From Myxococcus llanfairpwllgwyngyllgogerychwyrndrobwllllantysiliogogogochensis (GTDB lineage: Bacteria > Myxococcota > Myxococcia > Myxococcales > Myxococcaceae), in the NCBI RefSeq assembly GCF_006636215.1, contig NZ_VIFM01000017.1, forward strand, positions 20,426 to 84,425: a DNA stretch of 64,000 nt. Reading direction: 5' to 3'. Each line of letters opens with the position of its first letter. Positions within the stretch are counted from its first letter, which is position 1. The notes under the pieces are model-generated. The model was given only the letters and a program-made list of their open reading frames with translations, did no database searches and was not told where the DNA came from. Shown one piece after another: positions 19,154 to 27,763 of the stretch. A program made the position numbers and the translations under genes.

Positions 19154-19996
19154 ATGGCGAATCTACTCGACCTCATTGGGGAATCCGCGCCGTATGTCCA
19201 TGTCCACGACCTGGTCGTGGACAATGGCGTGCTGCACAGCCGCTTCAAGCCGGAGCAGCAGCGATACGGCGAAACGACGTTGATGAGCTGTTCGGAGGCG
19301 CTTCGCACCCTGGCGGTCCACGGAGTGCTGACCTGTGCCGCGGCGAATCCCAGTCAGGGCAGGCACTACTATCTCGCCGCCAGGGCGGACCTCCAGGTGC
19401 TCCCCATCCAGGCGACCACGTCGGGCTCCTTTCACTGCGTGGGGCGCGTGGAGCGGATTGAACAGCGCAAGCAGTTCCCCTACTTCAAGGCGACCACGAC
19501 GTGCTTCACGGAGAATGGCGAGCGCTACGCGGTCATGGATGGGGAGTGCATTGCCCTTCCCGAGTCGGCGTTCGTGGCCATCAAGGGGGCTGATACGGCA
19601 CCGGTGGCCGCGCGGGCCCCTGGTCAGCCCAGTCCCTACAGGGACCCCGTGAGGCCGATGAAGTTGGAATGGACGAAGCCCGGTGAGGTGCTGCGGGCCT
19701 GGCTGGAGGGGTTTCCCCGCGAGGACTTCGCTGGCCACTTCGATGTGCGGGCGCTCTGTCCCTTGTCCCTCCTGGCGGGGAATGCGTTCTCATTGCTGCG
19801 TCACTTCCCTGGCTTCGATGCCTATCGAATCAGCAAGTGTCTGGCCACCTGCAAGGACGTGCCGCTCCCGGGGGAGCCCATGCTGTTCAACTGCATCGCC
19901 GAAGCGGCCGGCCAGTTCAAGCTCACCGCGGAGAATGGCCAGGGCAAGCACCTGGCTGCATTTCATCTCGAGGCGCGACCCGACTCGCATGGATGA
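19154..19996 (+). CDS. possible double-hotdog acyl-binding protein
   Basis: The product is 280 residues and cytoplasmic. The ATG with GAAAGG nine bases upstream is chosen; an ATG 57 nt earlier lacks a site. The first half (YGETTLMSCSEALRTLAVHG then GRVERIEQRKQFPYFKATTT) has the helix-then-strand pattern of FabZ/FabA hotdog proteins, and the second half (FDVRALCPLSLLAGNAFSLL) may repeat it. The usual His/Glu of dehydratases is not evident, so catalysis is doubtful. It is followed after 56 nt by a lipocalin-like gene, which would fit handling of a lipid-like ligand. I am not sure of the family. Confidence 0.4.
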   Translation: MANLLDLIGESAPYVHVHDLVVDNGVLHSRFKPEQQRYGETTLMSCSEALRTLAVHGVLTCAAANPSQGRHYYLAARADLQVLPIQATTSGSFHCVGRVERIEQRKQFPYFKATTTCFTENGERYAVMDGECIALPESAFVAIKGADTAPVAARAPGQPSPYRDPVRPMKLEWTKPGEVLRAWLEGFPREDFAGHFDVRALCPLSLLAGNAFSLLRHFPGFDAYRISKCLATCKDVPLPGEPMLFNCIAEAAGQFKLTAENGQGKHLAAFHLEARPDSHG

Positions 19997-20052
19997 GGCG
20001 CCGCTGAATCAGCCCGCATGGCCGTTCAACCTTCCCCGCAGGAGATGAACCG

Positions 20053-20499
20053 ATGCTCAAGGATGGACTTGTCGGCACCTGGCAGCTCGTATCCCTGGCG
20101 AGCCTCCTCCCCGATGGCAGCAGGGCCCATCCCTTCGGGCATCAGTTCCTGGGGATGTTGATGTATGACAAACATGGAAACATGTCGGTGCAGTTGATGC
20201 GGGGCGACCGCGCCCGCTTCCAGTCCGCGGACCTGCTGGGGAGCCAGGAGAAGGAAGCGAAGGCCGCGCTGGACGGAGCCGCCGTGTACTTCGGGACCTA
20301 CGAGGTCGACGAGGAGACGGACACGGTCTCTCACCACATCCAGGGCAGCCTCTTTCCGAACTGGATGGGGACCGTGCAGCGACGCAAGGCCGTCCTGGAT
20401 GGCCATCGGCTCTTCCTGCGCACCGAGCCTCTCGCGTTTGGGGGCCGCCAGGCCGTGGTCGTCCTGGAATGGCGCAGGTTGACGCCCTCGTCCACCTGA
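20053..20499 (+). CDS. lipocalin-like domain protein
   Basis: The product is 148 residues with no signal peptide. It starts with LVGTWQLVSL and continues with FGHQFLGMLMYDKHGNMSVQ and YFGTYEVDEETDTVSHHI, the arrangement of the Lipocalin_5 family (small single-barrel proteins of unknown ligand, often beside polyketide or tailoring genes). A strong AGGAGATG site precedes the ATG. It probably forms a two-gene unit with the upstream protein. A weak hairpin follows the stop at about 20519-20537. Confidence 0.75.
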   Translation: MLKDGLVGTWQLVSLASLLPDGSRAHPFGHQFLGMLMYDKHGNMSVQLMRGDRARFQSADLLGSQEKEAKAALDGAAVYFGTYEVDEETDTVSHHIQGSLFPNWMGTVQRRKAVLDGHRLFLRTEPLAFGGRQAVVVLEWRRLTPSST

Positions 20500-20658
20500 G
20501 CCCCGTGGCGGCGGAGCCCCAGGGATTCCTGCCCTGGCGGCTTTGTCGTCGCGTGAGCCTGGATATGTTTCACGCGGGGATAACAGGACTGGCTCGAAAT
20601 CCAGTTGCTCCTGTGATAGATGCGTTCGGCGATACCTTCACTGGATGGGAGCCGAAAA

Positions 20659-20940
20659 ATGTTCAAGCAGCCCGCGAAGTTGGCTTGTGTCGTCGCGCTG
20701 GTCCTGAGTGGTTGTGGTGGTGCACCCGAGGAGTTGTCCGTGGACGGGTCGGAGGTCATCGAGTCGACCGAGCAGGCCCTCATCTGGGCGTGTGACGGGA
20801 CGCGCGCCTTCAACCGCTACTGGTATGTGAACAACATCGAGGTCGGCCGCGAGTACTGCGACTGCCCCGATATCCTCAACAAGTTCGGCGAGCAGCGGGG
20901 CCGCTACACCCAGGAGCGCATCGCCTACTGCGCTCCTTGA
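20659..20940 (+). CDS. small Cys-containing lipoprotein
   Basis: The product is 93 residues. The ATG follows GGGAG; the upstream in-frame extension is not convincing. The lipobox is LVLSGC. The mature part has three Cys, YCDCP and a terminal Cys, and an aromatic patch (RAFNRYWYVNNIEV). I recognise no family. It overlaps the next lipoprotein gene by 4 nt (TTGA). Confidence 0.55.
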   Translation: MFKQPAKLACVVALVLSGCGGAPEELSVDGSEVIESTEQALIWACDGTRAFNRYWYVNNIEVGREYCDCPDILNKFGEQRGRYTQERIAYCAP

Positions 20941-21368
20941 GCCGGCGCGCCGCGCTCCTTCCGCTGTGCCTGCTCCTGCTCGCGTGTCACGCCGAGCAGG
21001 AGCCCCTCACGCCGCCCCTCGCGGGAGACTCCTGCTACGAGCACGTCCGGCGTCTCGCCGCGCATGACCCGTGCTCTCCAGCCGGGTACGCTTGCGGGAT
21101 GACTCGCGCCTGGGTCACCGAGGTGTTTGAGGGCCTCGAACGACAGTCTTCCGAATACAAGTTCGACGACGGTATCGACGGCTCCAGGGCCGGCTACCGG
21201 GTCGTCCATGGCGACGAACTCCAAGGGGTCTTCCAGCACCACGCGGGACGCGACGAGACGGTCATCTACCGCGTGCGTCACACGGGCACGGAGGACCATG
21301 TCGTCACCATCGAGCAGCTTCCGCGCGGGCAGGGCTATCGCATCTACCCCTGGACCCGCCACCCCTGA
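20937..21368 (+). CDS. lipoprotein of unknown function
   Basis: The product is 143 residues starting at TTG that overlaps the preceding TGA. The signal LLPLCLLLLAC ends in a lipobox. The mature domain has conserved-looking Cys pairs (SCYEHV, DPCSPAGYACG) and a beta-rich C-terminal half. No family is recognised. Coupling to the 93-residue lipoprotein suggests the two are exported to the same place, perhaps as partners. Confidence 0.5.
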   Translation: MSRRAALLPLCLLLLACHAEQEPLTPPLAGDSCYEHVRRLAAHDPCSPAGYACGMTRAWVTEVFEGLERQSSEYKFDDGIDGSRAGYRVVHGDELQGVFQHHAGRDETVIYRVRHTGTEDHVVTIEQLPRGQGYRIYPWTRHP

Positions 21369-21438
21369 AGTGCGTGGGTGTAACCGCTTTCATGCTCGCG
21401 CCGTAGGAGAGGTCTCTCCGTCCCCGAGGAGCACCTCC

Positions 21439-22752
21439 ATGTCCGGTACCAAGGTCGCCGCGAAGGTCCTCGCCAAGCCGTTCTTGTCCTCGCCGAAGGC
21501 CGAGTTGGCGAAGCCGAAGCCGGTCCTCCCTCAGGCCGCGAAGCCGGCGAGTTCCTTCGCGCGAGACTCCTTTGATGCGGCGCAGCGGAGGTCTGGCCCG
21601 GACCTGACGGGCGCGCCTCGCGCGAAATCGAGCGCGACCCCGCCGACCGTCAGCGAGGACAGGTCCGGACGGACGGTGGTGAACCTTGGCGCGGGGGACG
21701 ACACGGCGACCGTCTCCCAGGGCCCCAAGGGCGGGCTGACCATCACCAGCGGGAGCTCGACCATCCAGCTCACGGCGGAGCAGGCCGAGAATGTGGTCAT
21801 CAAGGGCGGCGACGGAAACGACAAGATTACCGTGGACGTCAACGTGACGACGGGCGTGGCCATCCATGGCGGAAAGGGAGATGACTATCTCCAGGGTGGC
21901 TCGGGTGATGACTCCATCCGGGGCGGAGATGGCCGGGACGTGGTGTATGGCCTGGGCGGCAATGATGCCGTGAGCGGCGGGGCGGGGCGGGACTACCTGG
22001 ATGGCGGCCGTGGCGATGACAGCCTCAAGGGCGACTCTGGCAAGGACCAGGTGATTGGCGGGCGGGGCAATGACACGCTGGCCGGCGGTTCGGGGAGCGA
22101 TGTGCTCGCGGGAGGGGCCGGCAAGGATGCCATTGACGGCGGCTCCGGGCGCGATGAGGTCTATTCGCAGAAGAACGACACCGTGGCGCGCTCGCGCCAG
22201 GACACCGTCACCACGGTGGACCTGAGCGAGGACGTGGGCACGTCGGTGACGGTGAAGGGGGATGCGAACTTCCAGGCGCGTGTGCAGTCGGACCTGGAGG
22301 CGTTGGAATCCCTCCCGGTGGGACGGGAGCTGCTCTCGGGGCTGGATGCCAGTGGCAGGTCGACCACCATCCGGGAGACCTCGGGTGGAGACTCGGCCTC
22401 TCCGACCAACGACGACGACTCGTGGTTGAGGCCCGATGGGACGCCGGGGCCGGGCTCGGACGCGACCATCAGATACAATCCCACCGACACGGAGTACTAC
22501 GAGGGGGACGAGTCCTGGCAGGTGAAGCCCCCCGTCACCACGCTCTTCCACGAGCTGGTGCATGGCTACAATTACGCCACGGGGACGCGCGCACCGGGAG
22601 AGACGGACGGCGTGAACAACCGCGAGCTGGCCGCGGTGGGGCTGCCCTATGACCACGACGGCGACGCCAGCACGCCCGACATCCGGCCCTCGCACCCCAC
22701 CGAGAACAAGCTCAGGGAGCAGCTCGGGCTGACGCCCCGCCCGGAGTACTGA
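21439..22752 (+). CDS. RTX-repeat zinc metalloprotease (M91/NleD-like)
   Basis: The product is 437 residues. The ATG lies after GAGGA; a longer frame upstream is a shadow. An Ala/Pro/Lys-rich N-terminus without a classical signal peptide leads to about ten calcium-binding GGxGxD nonapeptides (residues ~141-244), then a C-terminal catalytic domain with HELVH at 371-375 followed by NNRELAAVGLPYDHDGD and NPTENKLREQ-type end (here HPTENKLREQ). The HELVHGYNYATGT context matches peptidase M91, the family of the NleD effector. The absence of a signal peptide with RTX repeats suggests type I secretion, but no ABC/MFP genes are in the window. It overlaps the end of the frameshifted lipoprotein region on the other strand. 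Confidence 0.8.
   Translation: MSGTKVAAKVLAKPFLSSPKAELAKPKPVLPQAAKPASSFARDSFDAAQRRSGPDLTGAPRAKSSATPPTVSEDRSGRTVVNLGAGDDTATVSQGPKGGLTITSGSSTIQLTAEQAENVVIKGGDGNDKITVDVNVTTGVAIHGGKGDDYLQGGSGDDSIRGGDGRDVVYGLGGNDAVSGGAGRDYLDGGRGDDSLKGDSGKDQVIGGRGNDTLAGGSGSDVLAGGAGKDAIDGGSGRDEVYSQKNDTVARSRQDTVTTVDLSEDVGTSVTVKGDANFQARVQSDLEALESLPVGRELLSGLDASGRSTTIRETSGGDSASPTNDDDSWLRPDGTPGPGSDATIRYNPTDTEYYEGDESWQVKPPVTTLFHELVHGYNYATGTRAPGETDGVNNRELAAVGLPYDHDGDASTPDIRPSHPTENKLREQLGLTPRPEY
21859..22170 (+). repeat. RTX nonapeptide-coding repeats
   Basis: About ten tandem 27-nt units encode GGxGxDxxx repeats that bind calcium in parallel beta-roll structures. They lie inside the metalloprotease gene. Confidence 0.8.
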
Positions 22753-22784
22753 CGGGCGAGGCGTCACGCGGAGGAGGCCGTGGC

Positions 22785-23254
22785 TCAGGGCACGAGGCTG
22801 ACCTCGTAGCCACGTCCACGTTGAAGATCTCCGGTTGGCACGAGAAGTTCGGACTGCGAACCGTCGCCTTCCAGCAGAGCTGAGCTCCTCTGGAGGGTGA
22901 GAGGTCCACCACCGCCTCGCTCTGCCCGACCGCGAATGGCACGCCCAGCCAGGTGGGCGCGGGATTCGATTGGCAGCCCCCTTCACCGCACAGCCTGCAG
23001 TCCGAGGCGACGGAGTAGGAGTAGGAGATCTCCGCTCCCGATGGAGAGGACTGGCACTCCGTGGGGAAGCGGTCGTCCTTGCGAACGCGCACGCGTGAAA
23101 TGGCGCAGTGGGGCGCCGCGGTCTCGCTGATGACCGTCGAGCGTGGCGGGGAGCACGGGGCCGGGCTCGGGGACCGGCCCGGAGCAACTCATCAGCAACA
23201 CCAGACACAACAGCCCATTTCAAGGACGCAACGCACCTGGCTGCCACGCATCAT
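22785..23254 (-). pseudogene. frameshifted lipoprotein remnant
   Basis: No single frame covers this stretch, but three pieces join into one plausible lipoprotein. An ATGATG start (MMRGSQVRCV) lies in one frame; a lipoprotein signal (LVLLMSCSGPVPEPGP) lies in a second; the main body (KDDRFPTECQSSPSGAE to SCQPEIFNVDV, Cys-rich) is back in the first; and a natural end, GYEVSLVP then TGA, is in the third. At least three single-base shifts are needed within 470 bp. This is either a decaying gene or a cluster of base-call errors. Without the shifts the body frame would run on into the metalloprotease gene. Confidence 0.5.
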
Positions 23255-23356
23255 GGACTCCCCCTGTGGGGCGCACGGGCGACCCGGGCCGCAACGAATC
23301 ATCATTGGGCCATCCCTGACAACTGGCCCCAGGGGCCTGTCCGTTCAACCGCCTCC

Positions 23357-23980
23357 TTATCCCCGCGCCGGGCCCCCAAAGGCATCCTCGGATTCGAACC
23401 GTTGGAGCAGGTCGGCGCTCTCTTCAATGAGCGCGTCGGCGATGCTCGCGCGCTGTTCCTCGGGCCCCCGCGCGTAGCGCGTCAGCTTCTCTCCGATGTC
23501 GACCAGTCCCGCCATGCGGGAGGCGGGCGGCGGGCTCCAGGTCCGTCCGGTCAAGCTCCCCACCCCGCGGCAGAAAGCGCCGAGGTGGTAGCTGGTTCCG
23601 TCCAGATAGACATGGGCCTTGGGCGGGAAGCGCGTCCTGAGGAGCGCGGCGTTCCAGAGTCGCTTCAGGGCCTCGAGCAGTGGAGGCTCGATGGGAGCGC
23701 TGACCACCTCGACCGAAGGCAAGGCCCGCGTTCCTCCCGTGTCTCGCGAAGCGTCTCTCACGATGGGCCAGAGCATCGACTCCATCCGGGTCGCGATGAC
23801 GCGAGGACCGGGCCACTTCTCGTGGATGTAGACCGCCTCCTCGGGAGTAAACGAAGGCATCCTCACCAGGAGCAGCGTCCAGGAGGTGTTCGGAATCAGG
23901 AGGCGCGCGAGCTCCGATTCATAGGACGATGATGAAGTCTGGGAGAAGGACCCGGGTTCAGGTCGCAGATGGTCGGTCAT
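23357..23980 (-). CDS. hypothetical protein
   Basis: The product is 207 residues. The ATG follows CAAGGAG; the frame upstream of it overlaps the AraC gene and is not real. No signal peptide or membrane segment. Recognisable stretches are TSWTLLLVRMPSFTPEEAVY and LDGTSYHLGAFCRGVG, neither of which I can place. It lies 68 nt after the AraC-type regulator and reads the same way, so it may be co-transcribed with the DJ-1 and AraC genes. Confidence 0.55.
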   Translation of the reverse strand: MTDHLRPEPGSFSQTSSSSYESELARLLIPNTSWTLLLVRMPSFTPEEAVYIHEKWPGPRVIATRMESMLWPIVRDASRDTGGTRALPSVEVVSAPIEPPLLEALKRLWNAALLRTRFPPKAHVYLDGTSYHLGAFCRGVGSLTGRTWSPPPASRMAGLVDIGEKLTRYARGPEEQRASIADALIEESADLLQRFESEDAFGGPARG

Positions 23981-24048
23981 GGCGTGGCTCCTTGGGTGTC
24001 GGTGGGGAATGCGCCCGTCCGGACGCATCCCTGGACGCACCCATGACA

Positions 24049-24981
24049 TCAGCGCGGTGAGCGCTGGCGCGCGAGGACCAGGGACTTGCCTCGTGCCGTG
24101 GAGCCGGTGGAGCGCACCAGCTCGCGCAGCGCCGAGGGAGGAACGTCGTTGTACTTGCGAAACGTCCGCGAGAAGTGCGCCTGGTCGGAGAAGCCCGTAC
24201 AGAACGCGACGTCCGTGAGCGTCAGCCCCGAATCTCCCAGCAGCGCATGCGCGGCGTCGACCCGGGAGCGTTGCAGCATCTCCGAGAACGTCGTGCCTTC
24301 CTGCCGCAAGGCGCGTTGAAGTGTGCGACGGGACAGGGTGAGTCGCTGCGCGCTCTCCTCGAGTGTCCAGGGATGCAGCAGGTCTTCGCCCATGAGCTTC
24401 TGGAGCCGGCCGCGAACCTCCTGTGGCTCCGCCGTCCCCGGCGCCTCGCTGGCGGGTGGCGGGGCCTGTCGGGTGGGCTTCCACGAGAAGGTCGCCAGGT
24501 CCGTCACCTCGGGCAGCATCCTGGGGCGTGAGGCCCCTCCGTAAATGACGACGGACTCGAGGGACACGGTCAGCCCCGTGAAGCCCGCGGTCTCCAGGAT
24601 GGCGACGAGGACGCCCCAGATGAACAGGTCGTTGACGACGCGAATCTTCCCGCCGTCGATGGCCACGTGTCGCAGCGTCATTCGCGCACGGGCCTGGTCA
24701 TGCTCGACGAGCCGCGTGCGGTGCCGGGAGTGCATGAAGCGCTCGAGCGTGCTCCATCGTTCCACGGTGTGTCGGGGCGTCTGCCCCGCGCCCAGGGCTC
24801 GCAAGACGGGGTGCGATGAGAGCGTCCGAAGCTCGCGGCCCAGCTCCAGCACCGGGCGCCACCCATGGGCATCCATGACGGCCTGGAGGATGTCGACCTT
24901 GTCCCGCCCTTGCGTGGCGATCTCCGGGTAGTCACGAGCGACGGCCGCCTTCAGCACGGCGCTCAGGGCCGGGCTCGTCAT
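24049..24981 (-). CDS. AraC-family transcriptional regulator
   Basis: The product is about 310 residues. The ATG with GGAGG 11 nt upstream is preferred; an ATG six codons earlier is possible. The N-terminal ~190 residues match the effector-binding domain of the OruR/ArgR type (DILQAVMDAHGWRPVLELGR). The C-terminal HTH_18 has WTLEESAQRLTLSRRTLQRAL and DVAFCTGFSDQAHFSRTFRK, the two helix-turn-helix units. It follows the DJ-1/PfpI gene by 34 nt, so it probably controls that gene or its own operon. Effector unknown. Confidence 0.85.
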   Translation of the reverse strand: MTSPALSAVLKAAVARDYPEIATQGRDKVDILQAVMDAHGWRPVLELGRELRTLSSHPVLRALGAGQTPRHTVERWSTLERFMHSRHRTRLVEHDQARARMTLRHVAIDGGKIRVVNDLFIWGVLVAILETAGFTGLTVSLESVVIYGGASRPRMLPEVTDLATFSWKPTRQAPPPASEAPGTAEPQEVRGRLQKLMGEDLLHPWTLEESAQRLTLSRRTLQRALRQEGTTFSEMLQRSRVDAAHALLGDSGLTLTDVAFCTGFSDQAHFSRTFRKYNDVPPSALRELVRSTGSTARGKSLVLARQRSPR

Positions 24982-25015
24982 GACGCCTTGGTCCTCCATC
25001 GTCAGCGGCCCCGGG

Positions 25016-25960
25016 TCATGGAGAAGTGTCCGGAGCCACGCTCGTCGCCAGCTCGCACCGCCCCGCGTTGCGCCAGTCACTGAGCGCGGCGAGGAAGAGC
25101 GTGTTGAAGTCCCCGCCAGAGAAGGGGTTCTGGCTGGTCACCAGGTTGCAGTCGCGCACGGCGCGCGAGCGGCCCGGGAACGCCGTCTCATGGTGATAGC
25201 CGGCGTCGTCGAGTTGCTCTCCGATGCCTCGGACCTGTGCGCGTGCGCCCATGACGAACGTCTCGATGTACCACTCTTCGAAGCCGGACACGGAGGTGAC
25301 GCGCCGCCCCGCGAAGGGGCTCTGCCCGGCCGGCAGGCGCGAGAGGAGCGCGGGCGCATGGCAGACGAGCCCCACGGGACGGGCGGTGGCCCCGAAGTCG
25401 ACGAGCAGTCCGTGCAGGTCCGTGTCGTGGAGCAGGTCCACCATGACGCCCTGTCCTCCCGGCACGAGGATGGCCTGAAACGCCTCCGCGCGAGTGCGGA
25501 CCTCGGACAGCGGGAGCGGTGCGAGCAGTTCTGGAAGTTTCGCCACCAGGGCCTGCGCTTCAGCGAGCGCCTCGGGACGTTCCTTCCAGTACGACGGCTT
25601 CTGTCCCTCCGGGTCGAACGCGGGCGTCCGTCCCCCCGGCGTCGCGAGCACCACCGTGTAGCCCGCGTCGACGAGCGCCCGATAGGGCTCGTAGAACTCG
25701 TTCAAGAACACCCCCGTCTGACGCCTGGAGCCGTCCGCGAGCTGCTGCTCGGACGCGGCGGAGAGGACCATCAGCACCGTCCCAGGTGCGCGGACCTCTG
25801 CTGGCGAGAGGGGGGTGGAGGGGAAGACGAGGTGGCGCGTGGGCGTCGTCGCGCAGCCACACGCCCCGCCGACGACCGCGAGCGAGAGGATTGCGAGCCA
25901 CCACGTCGAGGTCCTTCCAACGCGGAAGGCGGGAGTCTGGATTGGGCCGGGCGCTGCCAT
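25016..25960 (-). CDS. DJ-1/PfpI family lipoprotein
   Basis: The product is 314 residues with AGGAGG before the ATG. A membrane/lipobox region (LSLAVVGGACGC) precedes the DJ-1/PfpI domain. Key blocks are VLMVLSAASEQ, FLNEFYEPYRALVDAGYTVV with the conserved Glu, ILVPGGQGVMVDL, and GLVCHAPALL with the nucleophile-elbow Cys followed by His. The spacing resembles Hsp31/GATase1-like members that act as glyoxalase or chaperone. Export to the envelope is unusual, since most members are cytoplasmic. It heads a leftward set with an AraC regulator. Confidence 0.75.
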   Translation of the reverse strand: MAAPGPIQTPAFRVGRTSTWWLAILSLAVVGGACGCATTPTRHLVFPSTPLSPAEVRAPGTVLMVLSAASEQQLADGSRRQTGVFLNEFYEPYRALVDAGYTVVLATPGGRTPAFDPEGQKPSYWKERPEALAEAQALVAKLPELLAPLPLSEVRTRAEAFQAILVPGGQGVMVDLLHDTDLHGLLVDFGATARPVGLVCHAPALLSRLPAGQSPFAGRRVTSVSGFEEWYIETFVMGARAQVRGIGEQLDDAGYHHETAFPGRSRAVRDCNLVTSQNPFSGGDFNTLFLAALSDWRNAGRCELATSVAPDTSP

Positions 25961-26047
25961 GCGGGTCCTCCTGGTGACAACTTCATCGCCAGGGTAGGAG
26001 CGCGAGCGCGAGCGGGCTTGAACGAATGCGCCAATCCGCGGCCTGCC

Positions 26048-27430
26048 TCAGCCGTGGAAGGACTTGAAGTAGTTCGCCATGATGGCCGGGTGGTCTGAAT
26101 AGAACTTCCCATCCAGCGTTCGGGACAGCGACACCGTGTCTTCGCCTCTCAGGTTCATGGCTTCGGTTTCAACCTGATCGGTGTTGGCGATCAACCCACC
26201 CATGTAGTTGTTCTGCGAATTGGTATTGGAATGCGACAGGGTGTAGGTGGGCTTGACGGTGTTGTCCGCGAGCGTCGTGAAGTTGAACTGATTCGGGAAG
26301 AACCCTCCGTTCAGCTCGAATGAGTCCATGTTCAGGTCACCCAGCAGCGCGTCGATATCGTTCTGGCGCGCGAACTCGCCTACCGCCGCGAGGGCCTGCT
26401 GCTTCTTGGTGTCGGAGGTGAAGCCCGTGTATCCGGCATCCAGGTGGACGCCCGCGATATCGATATGGACCTGGAACTCGGGACTGATCTTCTGGACGCA
26501 GAGCCACTTCTCCTTGTGTTTGACGCCTTGTCGGAAGAGGACCTTCGCATCGTACAGGACATGTGACATGAACTTCTCGTCCACCAGGGCGTAGGCGGCA
26601 ATCTCGTTCTTCGCGTCGACGCCGGCGTCGGGACCGAGGATGTCCTTGATGCTGCCGATCTTCCGGTACCTGAGCTCCGGGCAGGGCTGAAGGACCTTGG
26701 GGAATGGGGCGTCCTTGAGCTCCTCCGAGAGGAAGATGACCTCGGGACAGAGCCTGCTCAACTGGACATGCAGGTCGATGGGACTGGCGGAATGGACCCG
26801 CTTCCATTCCGACGAGTTCGTGCAGGCCATGATGTGCTTGAGGACGATGTTGTCGTAGCTGCCCTCGATCTGCGTGGGCGTCATGGGAGTCGACCTGGCC
26901 TCGAAGACCTGCTGACCGGGATAGACACTGGTGTTGAGGGAGGAGAGGGCCCTGGAGGTCGTCGGAGCCGACGTCGATGCGAAGTGGTTGTCTCGCTGGG
27001 GGATGAAGTCCGCCTGGAAGGTCCCTTTCTTCGCATTGGTTTTGTAGAAGTTGTTCCCCGCGTCGAAGGGGATGAAGAGCGTCATGCATTGCAGTCGCAT
27101 GACGCTGGGCGGGATATACGGCGCCGTGTCGTCGACGGTGGTGGGCTCCTCAATCATCCCCTGCCCGGAGCCCGACCCCGAGACCTCTGACAACGTCATG
27201 GCGGACTGGGTGCGCCGGAGCGTGTGCCGGGTCTTCGAGATGCCGCTGACCCGCATGTCGACCTTCTGGACCCGTTGCTTGTGGTGATCGAGCTTGTTGT
27301 CCGCGTATTTGAACTTGCCCTTCGTGGGTTGGCCCCGGGCGACGAGGCGGATGCATCTCCTGCACATCTTCTTGCTCTCGAACTCGAAGACGAAGGTGTT
27401 CTCATGACACCTTTTGCACTTGATGATCAT
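26048..27430 (-). CDS. EEP-fold nuclease/phosphatase-like protein with zinc ribbon
   Basis: The product is 460 residues. A zinc ribbon sits at the N-terminus (Cys5, Cys8, Cys23, Cys26 in CKRC and CRRC). A Ser/Thr-rich linker follows to about residue 90. The C-terminal half carries divergent endonuclease/exonuclease/phosphatase motifs: VHLDAGYTGFTSDTKKQQ, LLGDLNMDSFELNG (residues ~362-375) and FYSDHPAIM near the end. These match the HxD-x-Q, GDxN and SDHxP signatures. No signal peptide is present. DNase, RNase or phosphoesterase activity is possible; the early Asn/Glu motifs are hard to place. Codon use is slightly less GC-biased than in neighbours, perhaps from transfer. Confidence 0.6.
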   Translation of the reverse strand: MIIKCKRCHENTFVFEFESKKMCRRCIRLVARGQPTKGKFKYADNKLDHHKQRVQKVDMRVSGISKTRHTLRRTQSAMTLSEVSGSGSGQGMIEEPTTVDDTAPYIPPSVMRLQCMTLFIPFDAGNNFYKTNAKKGTFQADFIPQRDNHFASTSAPTTSRALSSLNTSVYPGQQVFEARSTPMTPTQIEGSYDNIVLKHIMACTNSSEWKRVHSASPIDLHVQLSRLCPEVIFLSEELKDAPFPKVLQPCPELRYRKIGSIKDILGPDAGVDAKNEIAAYALVDEKFMSHVLYDAKVLFRQGVKHKEKWLCVQKISPEFQVHIDIAGVHLDAGYTGFTSDTKKQQALAAVGEFARQNDIDALLGDLNMDSFELNGGFFPNQFNFTTLADNTVKPTYTLSHSNTNSQNNYMGGLIANTDQVETEAMNLRGEDTVSLSRTLDGKFYSDHPAIMANYFKSFHG

Positions 27431-27763
27431 GCGGGCTCACAATCGTCGAGCGTGGGGGAGCCCCGTGCCCGGGTGGGTGCGTCACGGAAGCCTCGATTGC
27501 AGCCACCGTGCCGGGAGTCCGCCAGGGCCACGCTCCGAGCGGTGTCGCTCGTGGGGTGTCGGCAAGACCCCCGTGTCCCCGCAGGCCGCGTTCGACGTGG
27601 ACGCGGACGCGTCCTGGAGGTACGCGAGTCAGGACGTGGAGGGGCGCGCTGGCGCCTTCGTGAGAAATCGCTCCGCCGGGGTGAGGGGATTTTCGGAGGG
27701 TGGCCGTTCTCCTCGGGGGGAAGTGCCCCATTTCGGGCGCCTTCCCGCGAAGGAGCTCCGACC
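27431..27763. other. 333-bp divergent intergenic region
   Basis: This gap separates the leftward EEP gene from the rightward cytochrome-like gene and should hold both promoters. The frames crossing it are low-complexity Arg/Pro/Ser shadows. I see no convincing promoter, dyad or RNA in it; only the AAGGAG site just before 27764 is clear. Confidence 0.4.

Noticed and set aside
20588..20608. Sigma-54-like promoter (TGGC and TTGC boxes)
   Set aside because: The GG and GC elements are several bases too far apart for a sigma-54 site.
21439..22752. Type I secretion operon for the RTX protein
   Set aside because: No ABC transporter, membrane-fusion or TolC gene is near; the export route is only inferred.
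21304..23247. 647-codon minus-strand frame
   Set aside because: Antisense to the RTX metalloprotease, His/Val/Arg-rich, no motif; only the 22785-23254 part shows sign of a real former gene, and in other frames.
23321..23336. GGCCCC-A-GGGGCC as a terminator
   Set aside because: The palindrome is too short, with almost no loop; not stronger than expected in GC-rich DNA.
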